A stretch of DNA of 64,000 bases from Aquila chrysaetos chrysaetos (lineage: Eukaryota > Chordata > Aves > Accipitriformes > Accipitridae), in contig NW_024470325.1 in the NCBI RefSeq assembly GCF_900496995.4, positions 839,012 to 903,011 on the forward strand. The letters are read 5' to 3'. Both the position numbers and the translations under genes were made by a program. This document shows, one piece after another, positions 62,760-64,000 of this stretch (positions are counted from its first letter, which is position 1; every line of letters begins with the position of its first letter). The notes under the pieces are model-generated. The model ran no database searches. It saw only the letters and a program-made list of their open reading frames with translations, and was not told where the DNA came from.

Positions 62760-63346
62760 TGTCCCGATCCAATGTCGGGGAAGGTTTCGAATATGATCCC
62801 AAGAGCGAGATTAAGACACAAACGAGGTCAAATGCCGTATAGTCAAAAGAGTTTTTATTATCAAAAATATCAAAAGTGGAAAAGGGTGGCGATAGGATAG
62901 AATGGAAGAAAAGGTAGAAATTAAGCAAGCAGTTGGGATAGAGTTGCAAGGATAGTCACCACCATGGATCCAGCAGCGTCCCGTCGGTCCTTAATCTTCA
63001 ATTCTTTGGTGAGGAAGAAAAGGCCCCTCACAACTTGTCTCTAGGGTTTTTTATAGGGCATATTTCGATGATGTCATGCGCTGCAGGTTTCATTCATCAC
63101 ACACGACCTTCGCGTGATCGACACCAGAAACCAGTATATTATCAGCTCCAGCCCAGTTTCTTCCCCTGGACGCCTCAATGGCCTGGTAATTGTCCTTATG
63201 GACAGAGGAGTGTCCTGCTTAAACCGGCCATCTTGGAGACGAAGGGCTCAAGATGAGCAGTTCACAGTTCCTTGATGACAGCCCAGTCCCTCACACCTAA
63301 CAATCTTTGACGCAAACGGTTCAAGATAACAATTCAGTCTCTTACA
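62760..63346 (-). mobile_element. LTR, minus orientation, at the satellite's right edge
   Basis: On the minus strand TGTAAGAGACTGAATTG at 63346 to GGATCGGGACA at 62760, 587 bp. The plus strand carries GTTTTTATTATCAAAAATA, the reverse of a polyadenylation region, near 62852. TGTAAGAG matches the start of the 38396 family, but the body differs. Left flank is satellite, right flank is repeat X, so there is no target duplication. Confidence 0.7.
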
Positions 63347-64000
63347 AGGGTGCCAAGGGAAGGTGAAAAGCAGCAACAGCTTTCAGGGCTGGGCCCTTCC
63401 TTGTGGGAGCAGGAGCCAGACGTTTGCCTTTTCGGAAAGAGGCTCTGCCGAGGACCACTACCATGAGTTGTTCTTTCTCTGGGAAAGCACAGATCCCCAC
63501 TGCTGTTGTGCCTGTAGATAGGGCGCCAAGGGAAGGTGAAGAGCAGCAACAGCTTTCAGGGCTGGGCCCTTCCTTGTGGGAGCAGGAGCCGGACGTTTCC
63601 CTTTTCGGAAAGAGGCTCTGCCGAGGACCACTACCATGAGTTGTTCTGTCTCTCTGGGAAAGCACAGATCCCCGCTGCTGTTGTGCCTGTAGATAGGGCG
63701 CCAAGGGAAGGTGAAGAGCAGCAACAGCTTTCAGGGCTGGGCCCTTCCTTGTGGGAGAAGGAGCCGGACGTTTCCCTTTTCGGAAAGTTTTTTAGACATG
63801 AAACTGAGAAGAAAACCACCTTGTCCAAAAAGCTGGCGCTTCCAGGAAGCTTACAGTTTTAAGGAAATTTCTTAGGAAGGGCCACCTGCTAAGTCATGAG
63901 GGACAGTTACTGTCTGCTGTACTGACCGTGCTTTGCTGGAGCTCCTTTCAGGCGTAGCGGGCTGGAGGCAAGGAATTTTTTCCTTTTCCCATCTCCTCCA
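63347..64000 (+). repeat. Dispersed repeat X, copy 2, with 174-bp tandem units
   Basis: The unit containing GCCAAGGGAAGGTGA starts at about 63352, 63525 and 63700, a period of 173-175 bp, then runs into the same tail as copy 1 (TTTTAGACATGAAACTGAG onward) and reaches the window end. Open frames of 58-residue periodicity exist on both strands but show no known domain. Confidence 0.82.

Noticed and set aside
62403..62900. 165-codon open frame in the satellite
   Set aside because: Made of 32-bp satellite units read in rotating frames, running into LTR sequence at the end.

Overview
The window looks like a bird genome, most probably a GC-rich, repeat-dense microchromosomal region. The evidence is CR1 LINE fragments (ORF1, reverse transcriptase and 3' end), several families of avian-type LTRs, an olfactory receptor of the type expanded in birds (OR14-like), group B SRCR receptor exons with phase-1 introns, and long arrays of short GC-rich satellite. 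The genes are vertebrate in style, with introns and no operons. I ran no database search, so family names rest on recognised motifs.

Layout. 1-2350: two minisatellites around three consecutive lipoxygenase exons on the minus strand; the first of these carries an in-frame stop. 2350-6660: dispersed repeat X, LTR and CR1 remnants, and an olfactory receptor tail. 6660-9800: mostly unassigned sequence, ending in a solo LTR. 10148-10668: two tRNA genes, Phe(GAA) and Ala(UGC). 13818-18942: a minus-strand SRCR receptor gene with a signal peptide exon, three intact SRCR exons, one decayed SRCR exon, a stalk exon and a transmembrane exon. 20190-21540: a 65-bp minisatellite split by a solo LTR. 21548-25390: LTR and CR1 pieces with an olfactory receptor fragment. 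28055-29026: one intact olfactory receptor on the minus strand. 30100-30681: a solo LTR with a perfect 5-bp target duplication. 33720-37088: a 5'-truncated ERV-L-like provirus.

37089-62759 is a satellite field of about 25 kb. It has 32-bp units (type A) alternating with longer units of about 157-195 bp (type B). It has been invaded by a nearly complete ERV-L-like provirus (41533-48598, plus), a 3'-truncated provirus of another family (49789-55057, minus), a solo LTR of that second family (38396-39155) and another LTR (57034-57608). A block just left of the first provirus (40976-41532) is inverted. A minus-strand LTR (62760-63346) closes the array, and repeat X returns to the window end.

The host genes are chemosensory (olfactory receptor), innate immune or scavenger (SRCR), translational (tRNA) and lipid metabolic (lipoxygenase remnant). 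Olfactory and SRCR receptor genes are known to sit together near the MHC on chicken microchromosome 16. The same association here suggests, but does not prove, an equivalent region. All retroviral copies are broken by stops, frameshifts or deletions.
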